NCBI GenBank assembly: GCA_017561025.1
Contig: JAFZDU010000093.1
Span: forward strand, 1-39,091
DNA from: Bacteroidales bacterium
Lineage (GTDB): Bacteria; Bacteroidota; Bacteroidia; Bacteroidales; F082
Direction: 5' to 3'
Length of the DNA stretch: 39,091 nt
The translations under genes and the position numbers were made by a program. Shown here piece after piece: positions 7,460 through 16,639 of this stretch (positions are counted from its first letter, which is position 1; every line of letters begins with the position of its first letter). The notes under the pieces were generated by a model, which ran no database searches, was not told where the DNA came from, and saw only the letters and a program-made list of their open reading frames with translations.

Positions 7460-7481
7460 TTTAATTTTTTGTTTGTGTTTA

Positions 7482-7510
7482 GAGCTGTGAGCTATAAAAA
7501 CTCACAGCTC
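7482..7510 (-). other. Perfect intercistronic hairpin
   Basis: GAGCTGTGAG (7482-7491) and CTCACAGCTC (7501-7510) form a perfect 10-bp stem in the gap between the two large surface genes. There is no T run on the minus strand after it, so it is less likely a full terminator than an mRNA processing or stability element, or a partial terminator that lowers downstream expression. Confidence 0.6.
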
Positions 7511-7524
7511 ATGTTAACACTTAT

Positions 7525-10500
7525 TTATTTTACTACTATTCTATAATTTCCAACTTTTCCGTCTTCAATTGCTCTTATCATGTAAACTCCAGAATTTAGC
7601 ATTCCGTTTATTCTGCTTACATTTTCATATTCAGCAATCTTAACGCCCAATGCATTGTAAACCTCTACTCTTTCACATTCTCTGCCGAGATTTATTTCTG
7701 TATTGATGTTTGATGGATTTGGATAGATATTGATTCCGTAAAGTTCATTTTCATCAACATTCAATGCGCCCATTGTCAATAAGACTGGTTCATCCAATGT
7801 TCCTAATGTTGCGTTTGTCTGATACAATATCTCTGTTGTGATATCATATACTTCATCAGATGCAGCTTTGTAGCATTTCAACACAACGTTTTCTTCTTTT
7901 GTTCCATAAACTGTAAGGAAGACAAATGTCTCGTTGAGTTCTTCAATATAGATAGCCTTTGCACTGCCGCGGCATTCACCGTCTACGAATGCGCCTACTT
8001 CATAGTCTGCTGTCATTCCTTCTACCTTAGCGATGACGCTCATGTTTGTTGGATATTTACCCATATCTACTGACCAGTGGTTTTCTGCTACTGATCTGTC
8101 TTGATTTGGGAATGGCATTGCTCCATCTGCTGCTGGGAATCTGAATGTAAACTCTTCGCCTGAGAGGTTCTGGTACATATAACCTTGTCCTGGCTCTAAG
8201 ACTTGGAGTGCACCCAACCAGCCGCTGCCTTCATAATATTGTGAGAAGCCAGCCTGTGACTTGAAGTATTCTCCGTGTTTTGCATCTATGCCTTCCAATG
8301 CCTTGTTGATTGGCATTGTCATCTTGACCGGATAACCTATCCAGTTCCAGTTGTTCTTAACTGTTATAGGATATTTCTCGGCATTGACTGCTGGACCTGT
8401 AATAAGCATATTTGCAGCATTGTTCATCTCTATCATATACATCTTTTCTGTAGATGCTTCTGTCAATGCACCTAACCATTGTGAGTGTTCGTAGGTGATG
8501 AATCCTACCTGGTCTTTGATTTGTTTTGCATTGTTACCGAGAGCTTCCTTGATCATATCGAGACCTTCTTCGCCATCAATATTGAGGTATGTTGAGTACC
8601 AGTTCCAGCCTTTCACGAGACTTCTTTCGTGTGCGACATCGTAATTAGCCACGAAATTATATTCTGTATTGTCTTCTACAACGAAGGTATAGTATGAATC
8701 TGTTGTAACGACATCTTCATTCAATGTCCAGCTGTTGAATACGAAACCGAAGTTATCATAAGCTTGGATGCTGACAGTCTCGCCAGGCACATAATAACCT
8801 GCTCCGTACAATGTACCTGCACCTTCTATATTGCATGTAAGTGTAACTGGAATCTTAGATATGAAGTTGATTACATGAGGCTCGTCATAGTTACCAACTG
8901 TACCATTATTTATATAGCTTATTGTCTGATATGTCATATAATCCATTTCTCTGCCGCTTGTATGATCATAGAGCTTGAATGAAATTTCATCATCATTTTC
9001 ACCATAGACAGTGAGCAAATACACGAGTTTATCAACTGCACTTATATATTGAAGTCTTGCACTGCCACGGAGTTCTCCATTGCAGAATGCACCGAGTTCT
9101 ATGTTCAAGTTATTTGCTGGCACATTTTCAATTTGAATATCAGCTGTGACTGACATATTGTATTGAGAAATACCTGGGTTTGGTGTCCAATGGTTACTTG
9201 TTTGGAAGTTAGCGACAAGATTTCTGTCTGCTTCTGCAACGAATGTATATTCTGCATCTGCTGAGACAAATTTGCCGTCTTCACTCCAGTAAGCGAATGT
9301 GCTGTTACCCTCAACCCAATGATGGTTGCCGTTTTCATCCCAATAACCACTACCACTTTCTCTTGCTATTACTTTCACTGTTACTGTCTCACCATCGAAG
9401 TATACGCCAGCACCCTCTATGTAAGCCACATGATCCAAGTTGACTGTTGCTGTGATTTCATGCTGTACGATTTCAGAAACTATAGTATAGTTATTCCATG
9501 GAGATACAGCTTGATAAGCTTCCACTGAATTGTAAGGCACGCCTATTCTCATATTTTCAGGACAGCCGTTGAATGCTGAATCATCTGTTTCTGGGACAGT
9601 CTCTGCATGAGATTCTATCATTGTCAAGTTAGAGCAATCTGCGAAAGTCTCGAAACCTACATAGTTTACGCCGCTTGGGATTTCGATATATGACAATGTT
9701 CTACAATCTTTGAATGCACAGTCTGCTATGACTTCCAACTGAGAATCTTCAGCAAATGCTACAGTATCTAAAGAACCACAATTTTGGAATGCGAAATTTC
9801 TGATATTGACGAGAGAACTTGGCAACTCAACTTTCACCAAACTGCCACAAGACTTGAATGCTGAGTTTTCTATGTTTGTAACACCTTCTGGAATTGATAT
9901 GTTTTTAATACGTGTACCCTCAAATAAGTTCTTGCTTATTGATTTAAGCTGTGAATTTTCTTCAAATACAATGTTTTCAAAATTCCAACAAGAAGAAAAA
10001 GCAGCTTCACCTATCTCTGTAACGCCACTTGGAATTATCATACTTGTTAAAGCATTTGAATTTACGAAAGCTTTTTTACCTATTTTTGTTACAGTACTTG
10101 GGATTTCAACATTTGCCAAATTCCAGCACCAACCCAAAGCTCCATCACCTATTGTTTCAAGTTTAGAATTTTCTCCAAATATTATAGTTCTTAAATTACC
10201 ACATTCTGCAAAAGCACGATGTGCTATACTAATAAGCTGAGAATTATCATCTATTGTGACTTTTATCAAATTATCACAATCATCAAAAGCACCATCATTT
10301 ATATTAACTACACTGCTAGGAATTCTAATAGATACTATGGCACCACAATGGCTAAAAGCATTATTCCCTATAGTAACGACAGTATTAGGAATAGTAACTT
10401 TTTCCATGTTGCTACAACCATAAAAAGTACGCTCTTCAATCTCTGCAATACCATTGGGAATTTCTACGCTTATCAAACTTGAACAATTCTCAAAAGCATT

Positions 10501-13130
10501 AGAACCGATAGATGTAACAGAGCTTGGAATTTCTACGCTTGTCAAACTTGAACAATTCTCAAAAGCATTAGAACCGATAGATGTAACAGAGCTTGGAATT
10601 TCTACACTTGTTAAACTTGAACAATTATAAAAAGCATAAGAACCGATAGATGTAACACCCAACTCTACGCCATTTATTTCAACTGTAGCTGGAATTGTCA
10701 CAGCTATTGGAGTTGAAGGTTGTGTGCAGCCTGTTACTCTGCATTCAAAGTCTTCCATTGCTGTAAACTTCAATGAATAGCCTTCTTCATAATCTACAAC
10801 AAACTCTTCCCCTACAAAATATGGATAGATTTTTGTTACATTATACGACCTCCAAGGAGCCGTTGCTTTATATGCCTCTATTGAAGATTCTGGAACTTGG
10901 ATATTTTTTATTATATCTGAACCAGGAAACATGTTCACGTTAGTATCATCCCATACACCCAACACTGGTCCTGGCACATTCTCGGCATAACACCTTATAT
11001 AGTTCAAATTTGAACATTGAGCAAAAGCATATTCTCCAATGGAAGTAACATTACTTGGTATTTCAATGCTTGTTAAATTTGAACAAGATTCAAAAGCAAA
11101 AACATTGATTGTTGTTACACTACTTGGAATTTCTACGCTTGTTAAACTTGAACAATATCTAAAAGCATCAGCACTGATAGATGTAACACCAAGCTCTACG
11201 CCATTTATTTCAACTGTAGCTGGAATTGTTACCGCTGTTGGAGTTGAAGGCTTTGTGCTACATGTTACACTACATTCAAAGTTTTCCATAGCTGTAAACT
11301 TCAATGAATAGCCTTCTTCATAATCTATAACAACTTCCTCTCCTACGAAATATGGATATATCTTTGTTACATTGTACCACATCCAAGGCTCTGCTGCTTT
11401 ATATGCTTCTATAGATTCTTCTGGAACTTGGATGTTAACAATGTTTGTATTATTAAATCCACTTATTTCTGGAACTTCCTTAGCATAACTTCTTATAATT
11501 TTTATATTCCAGCTTTCACTAAATGCCCAATCGTCTATTTTTACAACTTTACTTGGTATATCGATACTTGTCAATTTATCACAATGAGCGAATACTCCAT
11601 TTCTGAATTCTGTAAGCTGTGAATCTTCCCCAAATATAACCTTTTCTAAACTTGAACAACTATTGAAAGCATAAGAACCGATAGTTGTAACAGAGCTTGG
11701 AATTTCAATGCTTGTTAAAGCCTTACAATTATTAAATGCATAATCTCCAATTGCTGTAAGCTGTGAACCATCTCCGAATGTTACGCTTGCCAAATCATGA
11801 CATTCACTAAAAGCATCATAAGGAATTTCTGTAACAGCTGCTGGAATATCTATACTTGTCAAATATTCACAAGCATAAAATACTCTTTCTTCTAATTTGG
11901 CAACACTAACTTCTACGCCATTTATTTCAACTGTAGCTGGAATTGTCACAGCTGTTGGAGATGAAGGCTTTGTGCTGCATGTTACTCTGCATTCTATTGG
12001 GTCAACACTTGTAATAGCAAATTGTAAAGAATAGCCTTCATAATCTACAATTGCGTAATCACCAATTTTTAGTGTCTCTATTGTATATGTTCCATTATTA
12101 TTTGCTTTACATCCATATCCATAGGCACACCATTTTGCAACATCCATTGTAAATGTTCCGCCAGTGATATTAAGATTGTCATCAAGACCTTCACTTACTT
12201 CTATATTACCGCTAATTGTTCCTGTTGTGTTTACATTTACAACTGGAGCTTCGTAATTCATAAATTTGCAGACATCAAATGCGAAAGCTTTTTCTCCGTC
12301 ATTATTAGCTGTAATATTTGTGTTACCAATAATATTTACTTCTCCTGAATTATTTGACAATACGTATGAATCCTGATCTTTGAAAGAATATTTATCCAGA
12401 TTTGTTCCGTCAAGACTCATGTTTTCCAAAGTAAGATTTGCATAGTTCTGAATAAGGATGTAGAAATTATCCTTATAATCATCAGCCACCTTCAAGCTAC
12501 CGTTTCTAAGAACAACATTATTTCCTTGAAGTATTTGCAAACCATTGGATGTCTTATTTCCAGAACCAACACCTTCTGTGAAAGAATAAGTGTGGCCCCC
12601 AAAGTCTATGGTAATATCTTTGTCAATGATAAAGCCTTTGTCTTCAACATCTGCCAAAAGCATAATAGCAGAACCGGCTTCTGCTGCCTCAACTGCATCT
12701 GCCAAAGATGTATCAATACCTACAAGTGTACTTGGCACTTGAAATTCATAAGTTGCATTACTATCAGTGCATGTACCTTGAGCAACATTGAGAAGTTCTA
12801 TTACATTTTCCAATGCAACGGTAAATCCTGTTTCATTATGATCTCGACCGCTCGCATTGTATGTAACTTTAACATAAGCTCCCTTTGGAATAAACAATGT
12901 TTCTGTTACATTATGACCATTTTCAAATGTAAGTTGTACTGACTCGTCATTGTATTCAACTAACAGATAGTTTCCGTTCCAGCCGTCACCATAGCTGTCT
13001 GTCAGAGTGAAAATTACATTACATAAATTTTCTGTTGGTTCTTCTAGTTGTTCCTGTGCATTAACGGCATAGGGGGGGGGGTAAACAAACCGAATAAGCA
13101 CATAATTGTTAAAAGTAAATGCTTTCTCAT
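7525..13130 (-). CDS. Giant BspA-like leucine-rich repeat surface protein, type IX secreted, out of frame at a poly-C tract
   Basis: About 1,867 residues if intact. The ATG at 13130 begins a good signal peptide (MRKHLLLTIMCLFGLF), but ten C residues (coding sense, 13081-13072) shift the frame, and in this sequence the signal peptide runs into a stop about 12 codons after the tract. The downstream frame (AVNAQEQLEEP) is open to 7525. Eight or eleven C would join them. In order: an NLCNVIFTLTD domain, a beta-helix-like region, many 23-residue BspA/LRR_5 repeats (IPSSVTSIGSNAF, CSSLTSVEIP), an InlB-B-like repeat (NSTFAYWSEDG), two copies of the ELGAF/GSAR/TVYG domain also seen in the next gene, two WNWYSTYL/WNWIGYP-type repeats, and a type IX C-terminal domain (NIYPNPSN, YNALGVKIAEY). 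It is likely an adhesin and the first gene of a three-gene operon. A sequencing error in the homopolymer is the alternative to true phase variation. Confidence 0.85.
10462..10668 (-). repeat. 69-bp tandem repeats encoding identical LRR units
   Basis: Three consecutive 69-bp units, exactly 23 codons each. The first two are nearly identical at the DNA level and the third is slightly diverged. Such DNA-level identity points to recent unit duplication within the leucine-rich region. A larger duplication, beginning YNVTKIYPYFVGEE in the protein, recurs around 10,670-10,880 and 11,190-11,390. Confidence 0.85.
13072..13081 (-). repeat. Homopolymer of ten C (coding sense) in the signal-peptide region
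   Basis: Ten consecutive G on the plus strand, which is exceptional in AT-rich DNA. The tract sits at codons 17-20 of the giant surface protein and decides whether signal peptide and body share a frame. By length and position it is a classical slipped-strand mispairing site. Confidence 0.9.
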
Positions 13131-13371
13131 AATTTTTTAAATTTTAATGGTTAATATTTATATTACAAATTATATACGTAACACTCAAAAATCTTACAGC
13201 CAAAACGTAAACAATAAATAATCAACAAATTACCCTAGTAAAAAAAGCATAAAATAGAATAGCTTAACGCGTATTTGTTTTTATAGTAGATTTCGCAAAT
13301 ATATTGTTTTTGTTAACATTTACAAACAAAAAAATGGATGTTTTTTTCTGTCCACGAATCTACACGAATCT
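13131..13371. other. Intergenic region upstream of the giant surface gene
   Basis: About 240 bases of AT-rich DNA with no open frame of note. On the minus strand a weak promoter-like match (TTTTTG, then TATAATTTG) occurs about 40-70 bases before the ATG at 13130, but it does not fit TAnnTTTG exactly. Near 13,350-13,370 the word CACGAATCT occurs twice, 10 bases apart. Confidence 0.5.
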
Positions 13372-13401
13372 GCACTAAAATTTTTCGTGTCTTTTTAGTG
13401 C
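13372..13401 (-). terminator. Hairpin downstream of aroC
   Basis: GCACTAAAA (13372-13380) and TTTTAGTGC (13393-13401) form a perfect 9-bp stem, 19 bases after the aroC stop on the minus strand. The A/T base of the stem could serve either direction. A classical T run on the minus strand is missing, so termination is probable but not certain. Confidence 0.55.
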
Positions 13402-13419
13402 GGTTTAGTCGGGTTTGAT

Positions 13420-14418
13420 TTAGCGGATGAAATCTACAAGTGCTATTGCTGTCATTGCCTCTACTACTGGAAGCACTCGTGGGACAACGCAGACGTCATG
13501 GCGTCCTGTAATGTCATAAACGACTTCATCACCATTGACATTCACGGTCTTCTGCGCTTGCATTATTGTCGGTATTGGTTTGAATGCCACATTGAAATAA
13601 ATCTTCTCTCCATTCGAGATGCCGCCTTGTATCCCGCCAGAGTAATTTGTCCTCGTTCTTATCTTGCCGTCTATATTAATAAAGGTGTCATTACATTCTG
13701 AGCCGCGCATAGCTGCAGCATGGAAACCTTCTCCATATTCAAAACCTTTTACAGCATTGATGCTAAACATCGCCTGCGCCAATACCGCCTGCAGTTTTCT
13801 GAAATGCGGTTCGCCGACTCCGACAGGCATATTGTCGATTTCAACTCGCACCACAGCTCCGACAGTATCATTCTCCATCTTCACCTTATTTAATATGGCG
13901 ACAATCTCTTCTGCTGAAAAAGCATCGCTTCTCTCCTCGCCTATCTGAGTGACAAAGGATCGTATCTCGACATCATGTTGTTGCAGTATCTGTTTGGCGA
14001 TGGCGCCCGCGACTACGCATGGCAGCAATGTTCTCGCCGAGCCTCTGCCGCCGCCTCTATAATCGCGGATGCCGTATTTCTGCTGATAGGTGAAATCGGC
14101 ATGCGACGGACGATATATATCCTTAATATTTTCGTAATCCGAGGATCTGGCATCTTCGTTTCTCACCATAAACGCTATCGGCGTTCCCAAAGTCCTGCCT
14201 TCAAATATACCAGAAAGAAAAACCACCTTATCGGATTCTTTTCTCTGCGACATTGCGGAGTTAGTTCCTGTCTTTCTTCTTTGCAGTTCTTCCTCTATCA
14301 TGTTAAAATCTATTAACAATCCTGAAGGACAACCGTCAATAACGCCGCCTATAGCTTCGCCGTGCGATTCGCCGAAGGTTGTCAAAGTGAAATTATTACC
14401 AAAAGTATTTGCGCCCAT
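13420..14418 (-). CDS. aroC: Chorismate synthase
   Basis: A 332-residue enzyme catalysing the last shikimate-pathway step, the FMNH2-dependent conversion of 5-enolpyruvylshikimate-3-phosphate to chorismate. Family signatures are NTFGNNFTLTTFGESHG at the N-terminus, LQRRKTGTNSAMSQRKESD, RPSHADFTYQQKYGIRDYRGGGRGSARTL (given here only in pieces: RPSHADFTY, GIRDYRGGGRGSA), GGIQGGISNGE and GRHDVCVVPR near the C-terminus. The start is fixed because MGANTFG is the family N-terminus. An intrinsic-terminator-like hairpin with eight U lies only about five bases before the ATG, an odd arrangement that suggests attenuation or read-through from the DUF349 gene. No other aromatic-biosynthesis gene is nearby. 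Confidence 0.95.
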   Translation of the reverse strand: MGANTFGNNFTLTTFGESHGEAIGGVIDGCPSGLLIDFNMIEEELQRRKTGTNSAMSQRKESDKVVFLSGIFEGRTLGTPIAFMVRNEDARSSDYENIKDIYRPSHADFTYQQKYGIRDYRGGGRGSARTLLPCVVAGAIAKQILQQHDVEIRSFVTQIGEERSDAFSAEEIVAILNKVKMENDTVGAVVRVEIDNMPVGVGEPHFRKLQAVLAQAMFSINAVKGFEYGEGFHAAAMRGSECNDTFINIDGKIRTRTNYSGGIQGGISNGEKIYFNVAFKPIPTIMQAQKTVNVNGDEVVYDITGRHDVCVVPRVLPVVEAMTAIALVDFIR

Positions 14419-14422
14419 ATTC

Positions 14423-14456
14423 TAAAAAAAAGAGCTGCACAGTCCGTACAGCTCTT
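14423..14456 (-). terminator. Terminator or attenuator between the DUF349 gene and aroC
   Basis: On the minus strand AAGAGCTGTAC pairs with GTGCAGCTCTT (one G-T pair) around a five-base loop and is followed by eight T. It lies 12 bases after the DUF349 stop at 14468 and its T run ends about five bases before the aroC ATG, leaving no room for a separate aroC promoter after it. Confidence 0.75.
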
Positions 14457-14467
14457 CAAATAATTAT

Positions 14468-16390
14468 TTACTGCTCGTTGAGGATTTTCAATTTTGCTTC
14501 CAAGACTTTAACGTCGTTCTTTGCTCTGTTGATCTTCTTTTCATACTCAGCTCTCATGATTTCTGATTGCTTGCTGCCAGAGAAGAAACCGATGTTATTT
14601 TCCAAAACGCTAATCTCTTCGCGTAATTTTGTAATCTTGTTTGTCAAGATGTTACGTTCTTTTCTTACTTTATCGCGTGATTCTGGATCGTCTTTCATAC
14701 CTTCGACCATATTGCGATATTGTGCTGTTGAGATTTCGTTTTCGTTAAGCTTCATCTTGTCGAACAAAGCGTCGATAGATTTGCGATATTCATCTTGTGT
14801 AGCGTCTTTATATTTCATTGGAACGTAACCGATAGCCATCCATTCTCTTTGGAATGCCTTGATTGCTTCCATGTTTTCTGAGCGTTCTTTCTTGATTTCG
14901 TAAGCTTTGATACGTTCAAGAAGTTCTCTCTTAAGTCTGAGGTTTTCTTCTTCAACACCTTTGATGCCGCTGAAGTGTTCTGACTTGCTTGTGAAGAACG
15001 CGTCGCATGCTGAACGGAAGCGTTTCCATATTTTGTCTGAATGACGTTTTGGCACTGGACCGATCTTCTTCCATTCTTCTTGTAATTTCTTGATGCGATC
15101 TGTAGCTTTTTTCCATTCTTTGCTGTCAGCAAGAGCTTCAGCTTCAACACACAATTGTAATTTTCTATTATAGTTTTCCAATTGTTGTTCTTTCAATCTG
15201 CTGAAGAATTCTTTCTTGTTGCTGAAGAAAGCATCCATAGAACCTTTGAAGCGAGCCCAAATTTCGTCGTTGAGTTTCTTTTGAGCTGGACCTATAGTTT
15301 TCCAAATCTTGAAGAGTTCGTTGACGTCATTTGATTTCTTTTGCCATGCACCTATGCTGTTGATGCTGTCGTTGAGGAGTTCTTCTATCTTTTCACAGAT
15401 AGCAGCCTTTGCATCATAGTTGCCTTGTTGTTCTTCTTGGATCTTTGAATAATGTTCACGACGTACTTGGTTGATCTTATCTGTAGTGTTTTTGAAACGT
15501 TCCCAGATTTCGTCTTTCTTTTCTTGTGGAACTGGACCTATTTCTTTCCACTCGTCATGATATTTCTGTAAGAGTTTGAAAGCCTTTGTAACTGATTTTT
15601 CAAGAAGGAGTTCTTCTGTCTTTTCACACAATTCAATCTTTGCTTCCAAGTTTTTCTTAAGATCTAAATCACGTAATTCACGGTTGATCTTAACTTTATC
15701 GTAGAATTTTTCTACCAAGAAATGATAGTTGTTCCATAAGTTTGTGATTTCTGTAGCTGGAACTTGACCTATCTCTTTCCATCTATCTTGAAGATTACGG
15801 AACTCATCGTATGTCTTCTTCAATGTCTCTTCTGAATTGATGAGCTGCTTAAGTTCTTCAAGGATAGCGCTCTTTTGTTGAAGGTTGACAACTTTTTGTT
15901 CTTCAAGAGCTTCATTATATTTCAACTTGTTGTTTCTGAAGATTCCGAAAGCGGCTTTAAAACGAATTTCCAAAGGATCTTCTACATGTTCGTAGCTTTC
16001 TGCATCGCCACCATCCAAGATAAATTGTTCCATTTCCTTATCTCTTTCTTCTTTGCAAATTCTCAAGAAGTTAGATTTCAAAGCAACAACTTTATCTTTT
16101 ATCTTAACAACGTCCGCATCCTGTACTGTCTCTTCCAAGATTTCTATTAACTCCAATTTGTTACAGTTAGAGAAATCATAGTCAGTCTCAACTTCTTCAT
16201 TTTCATCATCGTCATCTGTCATTATATCGAGATTAACCAATTCCTCTTCAACGTTTTCAACTACTTCATTTGGTAAAACCTGTTCAATAACTTGTTCATC
16301 ATCTGTCACTTTAACTTCAATTTCGACAGCATTAGGCAAAATGTTAGGCTGTATAAGCTTCACAATTTCATTACGTTCGTTAGCGTTCAT
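14468..16390 (-). CDS. DUF349 repeat, coiled-coil protein
   Basis: A 640-residue cytoplasmic protein. The first about 95 residues are acidic and Val/Glu-rich, with a run of DDDDENEE. From about residue 100 to 560 there are five or so copies of the DUF349 unit, each with a W-K-x-I-G-P-V-P core (RWKEIGQVPAT, EWKEIGPVPQE, IWKTIGPAQKK, EWKKIGPVPKR, EWMAIGYVPMK) and a following RF or FR helix. The last about 90 residues are charged coiled coil. DUF349 proteins are typical of Bacteroidota; their biochemical role is not established to my knowledge. Glu and Lys content and repeated helices suggest an elongated structural or scaffolding protein. It is transcribed from its own TATCTTTG promoter and ends in a strong hairpin before aroC. 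Confidence 0.85.
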   Translation of the reverse strand: MNANERNEIVKLIQPNILPNAVEIEVKVTDDEQVIEQVLPNEVVENVEEELVNLDIMTDDDDENEEVETDYDFSNCNKLELIEILEETVQDADVVKIKDKVVALKSNFLRICKEERDKEMEQFILDGGDAESYEHVEDPLEIRFKAAFGIFRNNKLKYNEALEEQKVVNLQQKSAILEELKQLINSEETLKKTYDEFRNLQDRWKEIGQVPATEITNLWNNYHFLVEKFYDKVKINRELRDLDLKKNLEAKIELCEKTEELLLEKSVTKAFKLLQKYHDEWKEIGPVPQEKKDEIWERFKNTTDKINQVRREHYSKIQEEQQGNYDAKAAICEKIEELLNDSINSIGAWQKKSNDVNELFKIWKTIGPAQKKLNDEIWARFKGSMDAFFSNKKEFFSRLKEQQLENYNRKLQLCVEAEALADSKEWKKATDRIKKLQEEWKKIGPVPKRHSDKIWKRFRSACDAFFTSKSEHFSGIKGVEEENLRLKRELLERIKAYEIKKERSENMEAIKAFQREWMAIGYVPMKYKDATQDEYRKSIDALFDKMKLNENEISTAQYRNMVEGMKDDPESRDKVRKERNILTNKITKLREEISVLENNIGFFSGSKQSEIMRAEYEKKINRAKNDVKVLEAKLKILNEQ

Positions 16391-16488
16391 ATTTTAATAA
16401 TTTTAATTCTCCATCTCTTGCGAGATTTCGATTGGGGTTGATACTCATAAGAATGCGAAGACGAATCTCACATTCTCTTAATTTTCTG

Positions 16489-16496
16489 CAAAGATA
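16489..16496 (-). promoter_or_regulatory. -7 box of the DUF349 gene
   Basis: TATCTTTG on the minus strand, about 99 bases upstream of the ATG at 16390. The partner box is unclear. The leader includes a small hairpin (ATCTC-GCAA-GAGAT). Confidence 0.6.
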
Positions 16497-16610
16497 AAAA
16501 TAATTTGACGCGAAAATTAAAAAAAATACAAAAAACTATGTTAACGAAATCGGTTCTAAATGTTGGGCAAAAATCATTGTAAAGCTTAGGTTTCAGAAAC
16601 GAAAAAGTTG

Positions 16611-16618
16611 TAAATTTG
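16611..16618 (+). promoter_or_regulatory. -7 box of the cell-wall recycling cluster
   Basis: TAAATTTG fits TAnnTTTG and lies 21 bases before the ATG at 16640. It would drive the kinase-RapZ fusion, the MurU-like gene and the AddB-like gene, which overlap one another. Confidence 0.55.
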
Positions 16619-16639
16619 TAGTCGGTCAATATTATCCCA

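Noticed and set aside
8275-12942. Many antisense open frames within the giant surface gene
   Set aside because: They are shadows of a repetitive, biased coding sequence: no promoters, no recognisable domains, and Cys/Ile-rich products.
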